A stretch of DNA of 64,000 bases. Source: Natronoarchaeum philippinense (GTDB taxonomy: Archaea; Halobacteriota; Halobacteria; Halobacteriales; Natronoarchaeaceae). Every line of letters starts with the position of its first letter. Position 1 is the stretch's first letter. A program made the position numbers and the translations under genes. The notes under the pieces were generated by a model. It did no database searches. It was given only the letters and a program-made list of their open reading frames with translations, and was not told the origin of the DNA. Positions 17,108-26,130 of this stretch are shown here, in pieces. The stretch spans positions 794,588 through 858,587 of the forward strand of contig NZ_OBEJ01000001.1 in NCBI RefSeq assembly GCF_900215575.1, read 5' to 3'.

Positions 17108-17110
17108 TCA

Positions 17111-17848
17111 ATGGACCAGCGTACCTGCCTCGTAACGGGCGCATCGCGCGGGATCGGACGCGGCATCGCAGAGCACCTCGCCGCCGAAGGTGCCAACGTC
17201 GTCGTGAACTTCCGAAGTTCCGAAACGGAAGCAGCCAATGCCGTCGATGAGATACGATCCAACGGCGGCGCTGCGATCGCCGCGCAGGCCGACGTGACCG
17301 GCCGCAGAGAGGTCGAAGCGATGCGCGAGCAGATCCACGACGAGTTCGGCCCGATCGACGTACTGGTCAACAACGCCGGCATCACGCAGGACACCCGGTT
17401 CGAGGAGATGACTCGCGAGGAGTGGGATCAGGTGATGGATGTCAACCTCGGCGGGACGTTCAACGTCACCCAGACGTTTTTCGAGGATATCAAAGCCGCC
17501 GACGAGGGGCGCCTGATCAACATCTCGAGCATCGTCGGTAAGCAGGGTAACTTCGGGCAGGCCAACTACGCGACCGCCAAGAGCGGCCTCTTTGGATTCA
17601 CCCGGACCATCGCGCTCGAACTCGCGCGTTCGGGGTCGACGGCAAACTGTCTGGCGCCGGGGTTCACACAGACCGACATGCTCGACGCTATCGACGAGCA
17701 GATTCAAGAGAAGATCCGCGAGGACATCCCGCTCGATCGGTTCGCACAGATCGACGACATCGCCGCGGCGGTCCGCTTTCTCGCCAGCGAAGACTCGTCG
17801 TACATCACCGGCGAGGTGATCGACGTAAACGGTGGGATGGACCTCTAG
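17111..17848 (+). CDS. phaB: Acetoacetyl-CoA reductase PhaB (SDR family)
   Basis: 245 residues from the ATG at 17111, chosen because GGTGATC sits at ideal distance; the in-frame GTG at 17102 is inside that site. It is a classical short-chain dehydrogenase: TGASRGIGRGI cofactor loop, NNAG at about residue 85, the catalytic Ser in INISSIVG, and YATAK. It reduces acetoacetyl-CoA to (R)-3-hydroxybutyryl-CoA for PhaEC. It is separated from phaC by ~118 bp with its own promoter. A related FabG-type role is possible, but location argues for PHA. Confidence 0.87.
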   Translation: MDQRTCLVTGASRGIGRGIAEHLAAEGANVVVNFRSSETEAANAVDEIRSNGGAAIAAQADVTGRREVEAMREQIHDEFGPIDVLVNNAGITQDTRFEEMTREEWDQVMDVNLGGTFNVTQTFFEDIKAADEGRLINISSIVGKQGNFGQANYATAKSGLFGFTRTIALELARSGSTANCLAPGFTQTDMLDAIDEQIQEKIREDIPLDRFAQIDDIAAAVRFLASEDSSYITGEVIDVNGGMDL

Positions 17849-18213
17849 TCCAGTCGGTACTGTTGCAGGTCGTCATCCTCGGATCGCAGTGTCGGTAACA
17901 GCGGCTCGATGTCGCCGACGAGTTCGACGGCGCCGCTCTCGGCCGGGTTGTACGCCACGAGACCGACGCTGCGAAGCCGCGGAACGTGGTTGTGGTGGAG
18001 TTCGACCAGTACAGTGTGTCTCTCCGTGTCGTCGACCTCCACGGGAGTTTGCTCGTCACACCGCGCCGAAACGGCAGTCGCTAACTCCGTGAGGTCGACG
18101 CTACCGGGCCGGGAGTGGAGGACGCACAACGTGTGTCGCCGGTAGGGGTGCCCAAGAACGTCATACACTTGGTCCGGAGAGAGATCCAGACCGTCTGTCG
18201 AGAGCTGCGTCAT
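17845..18213 (-). CDS. Small HTH regulator, DUF7344-like
   Basis: 122 residues from the Met at 18213, which is preceded by GAGGG. The segment LSPDQVYDVLGHPYRRHTLCVLHS is the start of a winged-helix domain typical of haloarchaeal DUF7344 proteins, followed by VDLTELATAVSAR and VELHHNHVPRLRSVGLVAY, which fit the rest of an ArsR-like fold. Its last bases overlap the 3' end of phaB (convergent). Targets are unknown. Confidence 0.78.
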   Translation of the reverse strand: MTQLSTDGLDLSPDQVYDVLGHPYRRHTLCVLHSRPGSVDLTELATAVSARCDEQTPVEVDDTERHTVLVELHHNHVPRLRSVGLVAYNPAESGAVELVGDIEPLLPTLRSEDDDLQQYRLD

Positions 18214-18349
18214 GGCTTCCCTCTGCGGCGCTCGACGCCCGTTCCGTGCATTCTTGAGAACATGCTGAAACCGATGCGGGCGAGCTATAAAGCGATATTT
18301 ACGGTGTACTCGCGGGATAGCTACACCGAGCGAAAATGATGCCGACCGC

Positions 18350-19126
18350 TTAGATGCCGCTCTCGAAGTCGTCGAGAGCGTAGGCGGGTTCGGCGCCGCG
18401 GCGGTCGAGCGTCTCGTTGGCCAGCAGCCAGTAGACGACCGACAGCGCCTTGCGTCCCTTGTTGTTCGTGGGAACAACGAGGTCGACGTTGCTGGTCGAG
18501 TTGTTCGAGTCACACATCGCAATCACGGGGATGCCGACCGTGATCGCCTCCTTGACAGCCTGAGAGTCACCGATCGGGTCGGTGACGACGAGCACGTCGG
18601 GCTCGATGTAGCCGTCGTACTTGGGGTTGGTCAGCGTGCCCGGGATGAACCGACCGGTGCGGGCGCGCGCGCCGACCGCTTCCGCGAACTTCTCGGCGGG
18701 GAAGCGACCGTACTGGCGCGAGGACGTGACCAGAATCTGCTCGGGCTCGTAGTTGGCCAAGAAGTCCGCAGCCGTGCGGATGCGCTGGTCGGTCGTGGCG
18801 ACGTCGAGCACGTACAGACCGTCGGTTCGGACGCGGTGGATGAACCGCTCCATGTCGTCGGTCTTCTGCTGGGTACCGATGTGGACACCGGCGCCCAGAT
18901 AGTCCTCGACAGGGATGAGGAGGTCTGCCTCCTCGTCGGACATAACGTCCTCGTCGAGTTGCGGTTCGGCCTCGGCCTCCTCGGCGTCGGCGGTCGGTTC
19001 CTCGTCGCCCTCTACGGGCTCGGCCTCGTCGGGCTCGGCGGCCGGACCGGCGCCGGGCTCCGGCTCCTGGTCGACCTCCTCTTGAGCCGCGTCGAGGCCC
19101 TCCTGTTCTGCGTCGTTGTCTGTCAT
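18350..19126 (-). CDS. rpsB: 30S ribosomal protein S2
   Basis: 258 residues. The first ~65 residues are an acidic halophile extension; the ribosomal domain follows with [39 protein letters not shown] and [15 protein letters not shown]. The start overlaps the enolase stop by 4 nt. It is the last gene of the S13-to-S2 block; no obvious T-run terminator is seen downstream. Confidence 0.95.
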   Translation of the reverse strand: MTDNDAEQEGLDAAQEEVDQEPEPGAGPAAEPDEAEPVEGDEEPTADAEEAEAEPQLDEDVMSDEEADLLIPVEDYLGAGVHIGTQQKTDDMERFIHRVRTDGLYVLDVATTDQRIRTAADFLANYEPEQILVTSSRQYGRFPAEKFAEAVGARARTGRFIPGTLTNPKYDGYIEPDVLVVTDPIGDSQAVKEAITVGIPVIAMCDSNNSTSNVDLVVPTNNKGRKALSVVYWLLANETLDRRGAEPAYALDDFESGI

Positions 19127-20328
19127 GCTGCGTCGTCCGCGATGCGGATTAGTTCGTTGAGTTTGGCGGTGCGCTCGCCGCCGACGGCGCCGGTCTTGAT
19201 GAACTCGGCGTCGGTCGCGACGGCAAGGTGTGCGATGGTAGCGTCTTCGGTCTCGCCGCTCCGATGGGAGACGATCGTTCCGTACTCGTTCCGGGTGGCC
19301 AGCTCGATGGCGTCGAACGCGTCGGTCAGCGTACCGATCTGGTTGGGCTTGATCAGGATGCTGTTGGCAGCGTCCTGCTCGATGCCGTCCTCCAAACGTT
19401 CGACGTTGGTGACGAACAGGTCGTCACCGCAGATCAGCGTCTGATCGCCGACCTGCTCGGTCAGCTCGGTGAAGGCGTCGAAGTCGTTCTCGTCGAGGGG
19501 GTCCTCGACGTAGACCAGATCGTACTCCTCGACGAGCTCTGCGATGTACTCGATCTGCTCGTCGGTGTCTCGAACCTGATCGTCGTAGACGTAGCCGCCC
19601 TCGTCTTCGTCGTACATCTCCGCGGCGGCGACGTCGAGACCGAACTTGATCTCGAAGCCGAGCTCCTCGGAGACGGTCGAGACAGCCTCGTCGACGATCT
19701 CGAAGGCTTCGGTGTCGTCGACCGACGGCGCCCAAGCGCCCTCGTCACCCTTGCCCGAGGGGAGGTCCCGTTCGAGCAGGATGTCGTGGATCTCTTGGTG
19801 GACCGCCGCGTTGGCGAACACGGCGTCGGCGACGCTCGGTGCGCCGACTGGTGCCGAGAGGAACTCTTGGATGTCGGTCGCGTCGGCGGCGTGTTCGCCG
19901 CCGCCGATCACGTTACCGAGCGGGATCGGGAAGTTCTCGCCGCGGAACGCGCCGCCGAGATGCTGGAACAGCGGCGCGCCCAGCACGTCGGCGCCGGCCT
20001 TTGCGGCGGCCATGCTGATGGCGACGGCGCTGTTGGCGCCGATCTCCGAGAAGTCCTCGGTGCCGTCGGCAGCCCGCAGCGCGGCGTCGACCGAGCGCTG
20101 GTCGCCGGCGTACACCTCGCCGACGAGGCGGGGAACGGCGTGTTCCCGAGCCGCCGCGATCGCTTCGTTAGCCGGCAGTTCGATCGCCTCGAACTCGCCG
20201 GTGCTGGCGCCGCTCGGTGCGGCCGCGCGGCCGAAGCCACCGCTCTCTGTCAGTACGTCCGCCTCGACCGTGGGGTTGCCCCGCGAGTCGAGGACGCGCC
20301 GGAGTCGGATGTCGGTGATGAGCGTCAT
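19123..20328 (-). CDS. eno: Enolase
   Basis: 401 residues with the enolase signatures [11 protein letters not shown] and GASTGEFEA near the N-terminus, [11 protein letters not shown] and CGDDLFVTN for metal binding, [17 protein letters not shown], and [18 protein letters not shown]. It converts 2-phosphoglycerate to phosphoenolpyruvate. Its ATG overlaps the rpoK stop (ATGA), and its stop overlaps the rpsB start, the usual archaeal arrangement. Confidence 0.97.
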   Translation of the reverse strand: MTLITDIRLRRVLDSRGNPTVEADVLTESGGFGRAAAPSGASTGEFEAIELPANEAIAAAREHAVPRLVGEVYAGDQRSVDAALRAADGTEDFSEIGANSAVAISMAAAKAGADVLGAPLFQHLGGAFRGENFPIPLGNVIGGGEHAADATDIQEFLSAPVGAPSVADAVFANAAVHQEIHDILLERDLPSGKGDEGAWAPSVDDTEAFEIVDEAVSTVSEELGFEIKFGLDVAAAEMYDEDEGGYVYDDQVRDTDEQIEYIAELVEEYDLVYVEDPLDENDFDAFTELTEQVGDQTLICGDDLFVTNVERLEDGIEQDAANSILIKPNQIGTLTDAFDAIELATRNEYGTIVSHRSGETEDATIAHLAVATDAEFIKTGAVGGERTAKLNELIRIADDAA

Positions 20329-20501
20329 TTTCTGTTGACTGTGAACGGAAGCGCCCCCGCGTCGTACTCCTCGGCGGCGACCAGAATCGGTTCGGTCTGG
20401 TCGGTATCGACCAGCACCGGCGCCCCGTAGGACACCTGCAGCGCTCGCGCGCCGAGGATCCGTGCTTTCTCGTATCGCGTGAATCGCTGTGACTGGGACA
20501 T
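20325..20501 (-). CDS. rpoK: RNA polymerase subunit K (Rpo6/RpoK)
   Basis: 58 residues, [20 protein letters not shown] then [12 protein letters not shown]. The [14 protein letters not shown] segment is the hallmark of the Rpb6/omega-like subunit, which helps assemble and stabilise RNA polymerase. The stop TGA overlaps the enolase ATG, and rpoN ends three bases upstream. It matches the family's usual ~57-residue length. Confidence 0.93.
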   Translation of the reverse strand: MSQSQRFTRYEKARILGARALQVSYGAPVLVDTDQTEPILVAAEEYDAGALPFTVNRK

Positions 20502-20504
20502 AGG

Positions 20505-20699
20505 TTACTGGTAGGGGGACACGATGTCGACGAGGTCCTTGTGCGAGACGAGCATGCGGCGACAGCAGTGTCGGTCGACGCCGAGCTCGTCTAACACCTC
20601 CTCGGGGTCCTCGTCTCCCTCGCGGGCTCTCGCCTTGAACTCTTCCCAGTGTTCACCGACTACGTTGCCACAGGTGAAACACCGGACTGGTACCATCAT
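20505..20699 (-). CDS. rpoN: RNA polymerase subunit N (Rpo10/RpoN)
   Basis: 64 residues. The zinc site is the unusual CxxC...CC pattern of the family: [11 protein letters not shown] and [13 protein letters not shown]. Rpo10 binds the Rpo3/Rpo11 assembly platform of archaeal RNA polymerase. Two Mets open the frame; either 20699 or 20696 could be used. It lies between rpsI and rpoK in the ribosomal block. Confidence 0.96.
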   Translation of the reverse strand: MMVPVRCFTCGNVVGEHWEEFKARAREGDEDPEEVLDELGVDRHCCRRMLVSHKDLVDIVSPYQ

Positions 20700-20710
20700 G
20701 TTAGATCACC

Positions 20711-21106
20711 TTAGCGGTAGGACTTCTGGTAGCGCGCTCGTGCGCCGGGTCCGCCCCACTTCTTGGGCTCGGACTGGCGAACGTCGTTGACCAGCAGCGA
20801 CCGGTCGAACTCCATGTACGCATCACGGAGTTCGGCGTCGCCGGTGTGCTGGACCAGACCGCGAGCGATCGCGGTTCGGACTGCGTCGGCCTGCCCGGAG
20901 ATGCCGCCGCCCTGCACGCTGACCTCGATGTCGACGCCGTCGCGCACGTCGTCGGCGATGCGGAACGGTTCGAGCATCTTCAGTCGGGCGAGCTCGGGTT
21001 CGACCAGCTCGACCGGTCGGGAGTCGATTCGCACGCGACCGTCACCGTCGCGCACGGTGGCGCGCGCGATGGCGGTCTTCTTCTTGCCGCTCGTGTTAGT
21101 TACCAT
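20711..21106 (-). CDS. rpsI: 30S ribosomal protein S9
   Basis: 131 residues beginning [20 protein letters not shown] and ending in the basic tail [17 protein letters not shown] that reaches the P-site t[24 protein letters not shown] is the conserved S9 core. Its start overlaps the L13 stop by 7 nt. Confidence 0.97.
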   Translation of the reverse strand: MVTNTSGKKKTAIARATVRDGDGRVRIDSRPVELVEPELARLKMLEPFRIADDVRDGVDIEVSVQGGGISGQADAVRTAIARGLVQHTGDAELRDAYMEFDRSLLVNDVRQSEPKKWGGPGARARYQKSYR

Positions 21107-21537
21107 GTGACGTTAGCACCTAGGTTCTCGCTGACCTCCCCGAGGCGGAGGAACTTGATGTTCGACAGTCGGTCCAGCGACGTGCCCTCGAGAACGTCGC
21201 CGTCCTCGTCGTAGGGGTTGCCCACGTAGACGCGGATGTTCTCGAACGCCTCGCGCCCGCTGGTGGTCTTGTAGGGGACCATGCCGCGGATCGAGCGCTT
21301 GAAGATCCGGTCGGGTCGCTTGGGGTAGTACGGCCCTCGGTCGGAGCCGATCTCGGCTCGCTTCTCGAAGGTGCCGAGCACGTCGTCCTCGCTGCCCGTG
21401 ATGACGGCGTCTTCGGCGTTGACGACGGCGACTCGTTCGCCGTCGAGGGCGCGCTGGGACACCTCGCTCGCGACGCGGCCGAGGATGCAGTCTCGGGCGT
21501 CGACGATGACATCGGCGTCGTACTCTGCGAAACTCAT
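21100..21537 (-). CDS. rplM: 50S ribosomal protein L13
   Basis: 145 residues, with [20 protein letters not shown] at the N-terminus, and [19 protein letters not shown] followed by RVYVGNPY, all typical of archaeal L13. It overlaps L18e upstream (ATGA) and S9 downstream, so translation is likely coupled. Confidence 0.97.
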   Translation of the reverse strand: MSFAEYDADVIVDARDCILGRVASEVSQRALDGERVAVVNAEDAVITGSEDDVLGTFEKRAEIGSDRGPYYPKRPDRIFKRSIRGMVPYKTTSGREAFENIRVYVGNPYDEDGDVLEGTSLDRLSNIKFLRLGEVSENLGANVTW

Positions 21538-21884
21538 CGGATCACCCGTACGTCGGAGCCGTCGGGGTTCTGTTCGATCGCCTGTTCTAGGTCTGTGGTC
21601 TCGCCGACCTGTTCGATCTTGGTCTCGGCGGTACCCGAGAAGTCGACCGCCGCGACGGTGACCGACTTCTGCAGGGCGCCACTCCCGAGCACCTTGCCCG
21701 GGACGACGACCATCTCGTCTTCCTGCGCATACCGCTCGATGCGCCCCAAGTTGACCTCCGCGTGCGTGCGGCGGGGCTTTTCGAGCCGGTTTGCGACGTC
21801 GCTCCAGACGTCGGCCTCCCGGTCGCGGGATACCGACTTCAGCTCGGCGATGAGACTGTTCAGTCTCGGATTCGTCTTGCTCAT
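21534..21884 (-). CDS. rpl18e: 50S ribosomal protein L18e
   Basis: 116 residues: [40 protein letters not shown], then [20 protein letters not shown]. These match the archaeal/eukaryotic L18e family (the L15 superfamily fold). The tRNA-Leu gene lies 36 bp upstream on the same strand. Confidence 0.96.
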   Translation of the reverse strand: MSKTNPRLNSLIAELKSVSRDREADVWSDVANRLEKPRRTHAEVNLGRIERYAQEDEMVVVPGKVLGSGALQKSVTVAAVDFSGTAETKIEQVGETTDLEQAIEQNPDGSDVRVIR

Positions 21885-21920
21885 AACTTTCCTCCTGATA
21901 GGACCGCTTGAGAAGTGTGA

Positions 21921-22005
21921 TGCAGGGAGCAGGATTTGAACCTGCGAACTCCTACGAGACAGCGCCCTGAACGCTGCGCCGTTGGCCTAACTTGGCTATC
22001 CCTGC
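21921..22005 (-). tRNA. tRNA-Leu (anticodon CAG)
   Basis: An 85-nt type II tRNA. The acceptor stem is GCAGGGA/TCCCTGC with discriminator A, the anticodon arm CAGCG-TTCAGGG-CGCTG, with a long variable arm and GTTCAAAT T-loop. It reads CUG codons. It sits between rpoD and rpl18e in the ribosomal block, its usual archaeal place, and is probably cut from the polycistronic transcript. No intron is seen. Confidence 0.95.
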
Positions 22006-22190
22006 TCGCACTCTCTGATACTGGGTGCCCCTTCAAACCACTTTCGATCTCAACCGATTCGACCTCGCATCGCACGGCGTCGAATCGGGTGCCTGCGCCG
22101 GGGTCATCCGACACGGGCGTCGCCGCCGAGCCGGAGCTCTCGCTGCCGGGCCGGGCGAACGTCAGGGTGTGGTCGTTAGAGGCAGTCATT

Positions 22191-22937
22191 TTAAAGCTGT
22201 ACTGCGGTTTCGAGTTCGCTCGCTCGATCTTCGATCGTGTCGACAGCCTGCGTGACGAGTTCGTCGACCGTGAACGAGCCGTCGGTCTCGACGTGGAACA
22301 CGAAGGCGTTCTCGACGTCGTGGATCTCGACCTCTTTGCCAGGATACAGCTGGGAGAGGTCGTTGCCAAAGTCCTCTGCGGGGACCAGTTCGCCGTCGTC
22401 CTCGACGACGCCCCGGACGATGTGGGGCTCGTCGTCCTCGAACTCGCCGCGATCACCGACGACCTCGACGCGCTGGAGGTTGCGGTAGCCGACCGCGACC
22501 CCGCCCTGATGTTTGGCGTGGTCCTTGCCGGACTTGGCGACCGCTTCGACTTCGGCCTCCAGGCGCTGGTCGTCTTTTAGATCGATGATCGGGACGTTCT
22601 CGTCGGCGGGCTGGACCAGATCGTCGGAGCTGATCAGATCGCCGGAGTAGGCCGTTGCGGGCCCCTGAACGTCGATCGAGAGCGTGACCGAGTCACCGAC
22701 CTCGAACTCGCCCGGCGGGGTGGTCAGCGGGACCAGCCCCATGCGAAGGCCGAGTTGCTCGTCGAACATCACCGACGAGTTCTCGACGACGCGGACCGTG
22801 TCGATCGCCATCGTCGGAACGTCGGCGATCATCGCCCGGCGGATGCCGTTGGCGAACGCGGGGGCGACCCCGCGAACGAGGAACCGGGCAGACCGGTCGT
22901 CGCGTTCGATGAACTCGACGTCGTAGTCCACTGCCAT
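22191..22937 (-). CDS. rpoD: RNA polymerase subunit D (Rpo3/RpoD)
   Basis: 248 residues. The N-terminus [20 protein letters not shown] and [20 protein letters not shown] are the Rpb3/alpha-like dimerisation domain; [14 protein letters not shown] follows. The Cys residues of the Fe-S or zinc site present in some archaeal Rpo3 are not evident, as is usual for haloarchaea. It pairs with Rpo11 to nucleate RNA polymerase assembly. The 185-bp gap to the tRNA-Leu gene contains no convincing gene. Confidence 0.96.
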   Translation of the reverse strand: MAVDYDVEFIERDDRSARFLVRGVAPAFANGIRRAMIADVPTMAIDTVRVVENSSVMFDEQLGLRMGLVPLTTPPGEFEVGDSVTLSIDVQGPATAYSGDLISSDDLVQPADENVPIIDLKDDQRLEAEVEAVAKSGKDHAKHQGGVAVGYRNLQRVEVVGDRGEFEDDEPHIVRGVVEDDGELVPAEDFGNDLSQLYPGKEVEIHDVENAFVFHVETDGSFTVDELVTQAVDTIEDRASELETAVQL

Positions 22938-22939
22938 CG

Positions 22940-23329
22940 TTAGTATCCGCTCTTGCCTTTGGGCGCGCGAGAGCCGTCGTGCGGGATCGGCGTGACGTCC
23001 TCGATGCGGCCGATCTCCAGACCGGCGCGGGCCAGCGCGCGGATCGTCGCCTGCGCGCCGGGGCCGGGACTCTTCTGGAGGTTGCCGCCCGGTCCGCGAA
23101 CGCGGACGTGGACGCCCTCGATGCCGGCCGCCAGCACTTCCTCGGCGACGGTCTCGGCCATCTGCATCGCCGCGTACGGCGACGCCTCGTCACGGTTCTG
23201 CTTGACCACAGCGCCACCGGACGACTTGGCGATCGTCTCGGCGCCGGTCTGGTCGGTGACCGTGATGAGCGTGTTGTTGAACGATGCGTGCACGTGGGCT
23301 ACGCCCCACTTTTCGTCGTTGTCTGCCAT
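22940..23329 (-). CDS. rpsK: 30S ribosomal protein S11
   Basis: 129 residues from the Met at 23329, one base after the S4 stop. [38 protein letters not shown] and [17 protein letters not shown] are the S11 signatures. A longer frame upstream overlaps S4 in another phase and is rejected. Confidence 0.97.
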   Translation of the reverse strand: MADNDEKWGVAHVHASFNNTLITVTDQTGAETIAKSSGGAVVKQNRDEASPYAAMQMAETVAEEVLAAGIEGVHVRVRGPGGNLQKSPGPGAQATIRALARAGLEIGRIEDVTPIPHDGSRAPKGKSGY

Positions 23330-23330
23330 G

Positions 23331-23855
23331 TTATTGCTCCTCCGCGCGTTCGGGGTGGAGTTCGTCAGCGAGCGGGCTGGTCTCGTCGAACTCGACGGAT
23401 TCCTCCTCGTCGACTTCGACCTTGTAGGACGGCACCGACACGCGTCGGTCGCCGACCACGACGTGTCCGTGGACGATGAACTGTCGCGCCTGCTGGGGCG
23501 TGTTCGCCAGACCGCGACGGTAGGCGATCGTCTGGAGGCGACGCTCGAGCACGTCGTTGATCTCCAGCGACAGAATGTCGTCGAGTCCGTCGGTGTCGTC
23601 GAGGATGCCGTAGCGCTTGAGCCGTTCGAGGAACTCCTCGCCCTCGCGACCGGCGGCTTCGGCGTCACCCTGCGTGCGACCGAGCAGTTCACGGGCCTCG
23701 CGGCGGAAGCTACGAAGCTCGGACTGGGCACGCCAGAGCTCTTCTTTGTTCTTGAGGCCGTAGCGACCGAGCAGGTCGTGCTCGGAGGAGATTCGCTCGC
23801 CCTGGAATGGGTGGTTCGGCGTCTCGTAGGCCTTCGTCTTGGATCCCAGCGGCAT
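23331..23855 (-). CDS. rpsD: 30S ribosomal protein S4
   Basis: 174 residues starting [20 protein letters not shown]. It has the S4 RNA-binding domain [20 protein letters not shown] followed by [20 protein letters not shown]. The N-terminus matches archaeal/eukaryotic S9e-type S4. Its first base overlaps the last base of the S13 gene. Confidence 0.97.
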   Translation of the reverse strand: MPLGSKTKAYETPNHPFQGERISSEHDLLGRYGLKNKEELWRAQSELRSFRREARELLGRTQGDAEAAGREGEEFLERLKRYGILDDTDGLDDILSLEINDVLERRLQTIAYRRGLANTPQQARQFIVHGHVVVGDRRVSVPSYKVEVDEEESVEFDETSPLADELHPERAEEQ

Positions 23856-24379
23856 TATTCTTCACCTCCCTCGTCGCCGGCGGCTTCCTCAGCCTGCTCT
23901 TCGCGGATCTCCTCGACGTTGACGCCGATGGTGCCCTCCGTACGACCGGTGGACTTGGTCCGCTGACCGCGCACCTTCTGGCCGCGCTTGTGGCGCACGC
24001 CCTTGTAGGAGTCGATCATCTTCATCCGGTTGATGTCGTGACGACGCTTCATCTGCAAGTCGTTGCCGACCTTGTGCGTCGTCTCGCCGGAGAAGAAGTC
24101 GTTCTGGCGGTTGGTGAGCCACTCGGGGACCTCGTCGGCGTACTCCTCGACCTTGGTGACGATTCGATCGATCTCGTCGTCCTCGAGTCGGCCGAAAGTC
24201 GCCGTTCGGTCGATGTCAGCCTTCTCTGCGATAATTCTGGCCGTTCGACGGCCGATGCCGTTCATCTCGATGAGCGACCGCTCGACGGATTTCGTCCCAT
24301 CGAGGTCGGTTTGCCCGATGCGGACGAAGTACCGAAGGTCCTCGTCGTCTTCGGGTTCGTCTGGTTGTTCTGCACTCAT
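23855..24379 (-). CDS. rpsM: 30S ribosomal protein S13
   Basis: 174 residues. After a short acidic leader comes LRYFVRIGQTDLDGTKSVER, the helix-hairpin-helix EMNGIGRRTARIIAEKADI, and the basic segment SYKGVRHKRGQKVRGQRTKS. The C-terminal acidic tail is a halophile feature. It is the first protein gene of the block; the tRNA-Ser gene lies 100 bp upstream. Confidence 0.97.
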   Translation of the reverse strand: MSAEQPDEPEDDEDLRYFVRIGQTDLDGTKSVERSLIEMNGIGRRTARIIAEKADIDRTATFGRLEDDEIDRIVTKVEEYADEVPEWLTNRQNDFFSGETTHKVGNDLQMKRRHDINRMKMIDSYKGVRHKRGQKVRGQRTKSTGRTEGTIGVNVEEIREEQAEEAAGDEGGEE

Positions 24380-24479
24380 GTGTGTGGGTTAGATCTGCAC
24401 TGGCGCCTTTCGGCTCGTGCGTGCTGCAATCCGCCGACGGTAGCGTGTACTCGTACACGTACCACGTCGACGGTCCTCA

Positions 24480-24562
24480 CGTCGTGGCGGGGATTCGAAC
24501 CCCGGAGGCTTTACGCCACATGGTTAGCAACCATGCGCCTTGGGCCGCTTGGCTACCACGAC
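24480..24562 (-). tRNA. tRNA-Ser (anticodon GCT)
   Basis: An 83-nt type II tRNA with acceptor stem GTCGTGG/CCACGAC, discriminator G, anticodon arm CATGG-TTGCTAA-CCATG and a long variable arm. It reads AGC/AGU codons. It leads the ribosomal block. A TATA-like GTTTAAGTAC on the minus strand at about 24643-24652 may serve as its promoter. The remaining gap to trm5 holds no gene. Confidence 0.95.
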
Positions 24563-24829
24563 TCGCGTGTACTAGTCGCCCTGACGGACTCGGGACCCGA
24601 GCGCCCCTACATCGGATTGCAGGCGTACCTTTCCCGTTGCCGTACTTAAACGCAACGAATCCAGCCGCCCGCCGTAGTGGGGATGTTGGACGGCCGAGCG
24701 TGCGAATTCGTGTCACTGTCCCGGTCGGTGGCCGAAGCGGGGTGTGACATCGAACGCACAGCGGCGTCTCGACGCCGTGGCGAAGCAGATTACGTAAGCG
24801 TTACTGTCGGTCGACGCTCAGTCCCGGGC

Positions 24830-25816
24830 ATGGATGCGCCCTGCGTGCGAGTCGCCCGCGAGCGTGGCGAGGAGACGCGCCGCGCACTCGCCGACGCCGA
24901 CTTGGTGGCCGAGAACGTCGAGATCGACGCCGCAGACGGCGACCTGTACATTCCCGTCGTCGATCCGGACGCCGTCCCCGACGAGTACGAGCTCGTTCAC
25001 CGCGACCTTCCCGAGCGCTCGACGCCGGAGATGCCCGCCGACATTCTCGGGTACGATCCAAGCTTAGAACGCTTGGGGGACATCGTCATCGTCGACGAGG
25101 ACGACCCCGAGCGCGCCCGCGAAATCGCCGACGCCGTCGTCGAGTCGGCCCTGCCCGTCGAGACGGTACTGAATCGTGCTTCGAAGATCAAAGGAGAGAC
25201 ACGCGTGCGCGACTGGGACGTGCTGGCCGGCGACTCGGCCGAGACCGTCCACCGCGAGTACGGCTGCGAGTTCGCCGTCGACCTCGCAGAAATGTACTTC
25301 TCGCCGCGGCTTGCGACCGAGCGCCACCGCGTCGCCGAGCAGATCGACCCCGACGAGCGCGTGTTCGACATGTTCGCCGGCGTCGGCCCCTACGCCGTTC
25401 CGGCGGCCGAGCGCGGCGCGACCGTCGTCGGCACGGATGTCAACGAACGCGCGATCGACTACTTCCGAAAGAACGCCGAGCGCAACGGCGTCGCCGACCG
25501 AGTAACCGCGATTGCGGGAGACGTGCGCGAAGCCGCGCCCGAGTACGAGAACTGGGCCGACCGCATCGTGATGAACCTGCCCCACAGCGCCGACGAGTTT
25601 CTGGACACGGCAGTCGCGCTCGCCAGCGACGACTGCCTGCTCCACTTCTACGACATCCAGCACGAAGACGACCCATACGGCCCCGGCGAGGCGGCGATCC
25701 GGGAGGCCGCCGAACCGGAGTACGAAGTGACGGTCGAGAACGCCCACACGGTACGGTCGTACGCGCCCCACGAACTGAACGTCTGCCTCGATGTCCGACT
25801 GGTTGCGAACGAGTGA
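24830..25816 (+). CDS. trm5: tRNA (guanine37-N1)-methyltransferase Trm5
   Basis: 328 residues from MDAPCVRVARERGEETRRAL; a TATA-like TTACGTAAG about 30 nt upstream fits this start, while the open frame to 24677 lacks support. The N-terminal domain is followed by an RNA-binding region (VLNRASKIKGETRVRDWDVL) and a Rossmann fold with FDMFAGVGPYAVPAAERGA, GTDVNERAIDYFRKNAERN and the catalytic NLPH motif in MNLPHSADEF. It makes m1G37 (and the wyosine precursor) next to the anticodon to prevent frameshifting. Confidence 0.93.
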   Translation: MDAPCVRVARERGEETRRALADADLVAENVEIDAADGDLYIPVVDPDAVPDEYELVHRDLPERSTPEMPADILGYDPSLERLGDIVIVDEDDPERAREIADAVVESALPVETVLNRASKIKGETRVRDWDVLAGDSAETVHREYGCEFAVDLAEMYFSPRLATERHRVAEQIDPDERVFDMFAGVGPYAVPAAERGATVVGTDVNERAIDYFRKNAERNGVADRVTAIAGDVREAAPEYENWADRIVMNLPHSADEFLDTAVALASDDCLLHFYDIQHEDDPYGPGEAAIREAAEPEYEVTVENAHTVRSYAPHELNVCLDVRLVANE

Positions 25817-25906
25817 CAGCAGGCGGCCGACTTCGCAACTCTTAAGCAATCCATCGGGCGTATGTTTGAGTGCAGACAGCGCCGCAGCACACGGGGCGTG
25901 ACACGC

Positions 25907-25981
25907 GCCGGTGTAGCTCAGACTGGCTAGAGCGATTCCTTCGTAAGGAATAGGCCGAGGGTTCAAATCCCTCCACCGGCT
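25907..25981 (+). tRNA. tRNA-Thr (anticodon CGT)
   Basis: 75 nt: acceptor GCCGGTG/CACCGGC with discriminator T, D-arm GCTC...GAGC, anticodon arm ATTCC-TTCGTAA-GGAAT and T-arm GAGGG-TTCAAAT-CCCTC. It reads ACG codons. Its 3' end, with six following bases, is exactly duplicated 99 bp downstream. Confidence 0.95.
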
Positions 25982-26085
25982 CTTCTACCTGCGAACTGAC
26001 GTGAGCAGTGTGTGAGACGGCGTGGATTTGAATCAGGGAGCAGCTTTGCTGCGACCGTGGTTCAAATCCCTCCACCGGCTCTTCT
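25960..26085 (+). repeat. Duplicated tRNA-Thr 3' end (att-like direct repeat)
   Basis: A 27-bp perfect direct repeat beginning GGTTCAAATCCCTCCACCGG: copy one is 25960-25986 (inside and just past tRNA-Thr), copy two is 26059-26085. Flanks differ, so this is not a long duplication. Such tRNA 3'-end copies are the classic footprint of tyrosine-recombinase integration. Only 72 bp lie between the copies, so any element has gone. Confidence 0.85.
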
Positions 26086-26130
26086 TACCGCGAACAACAC
26101 CGGTCAGCGGCATCCATCTGCGGACGCCGA

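Noticed and set aside
21881..22456. Minus-strand frame reading through tRNA-Leu, beginning MTASNDHTLTFARPGS in its last part
   Set aside because: It runs through a complete tRNA gene and overlaps rpoD; no family match, so the gap is treated as non-coding.
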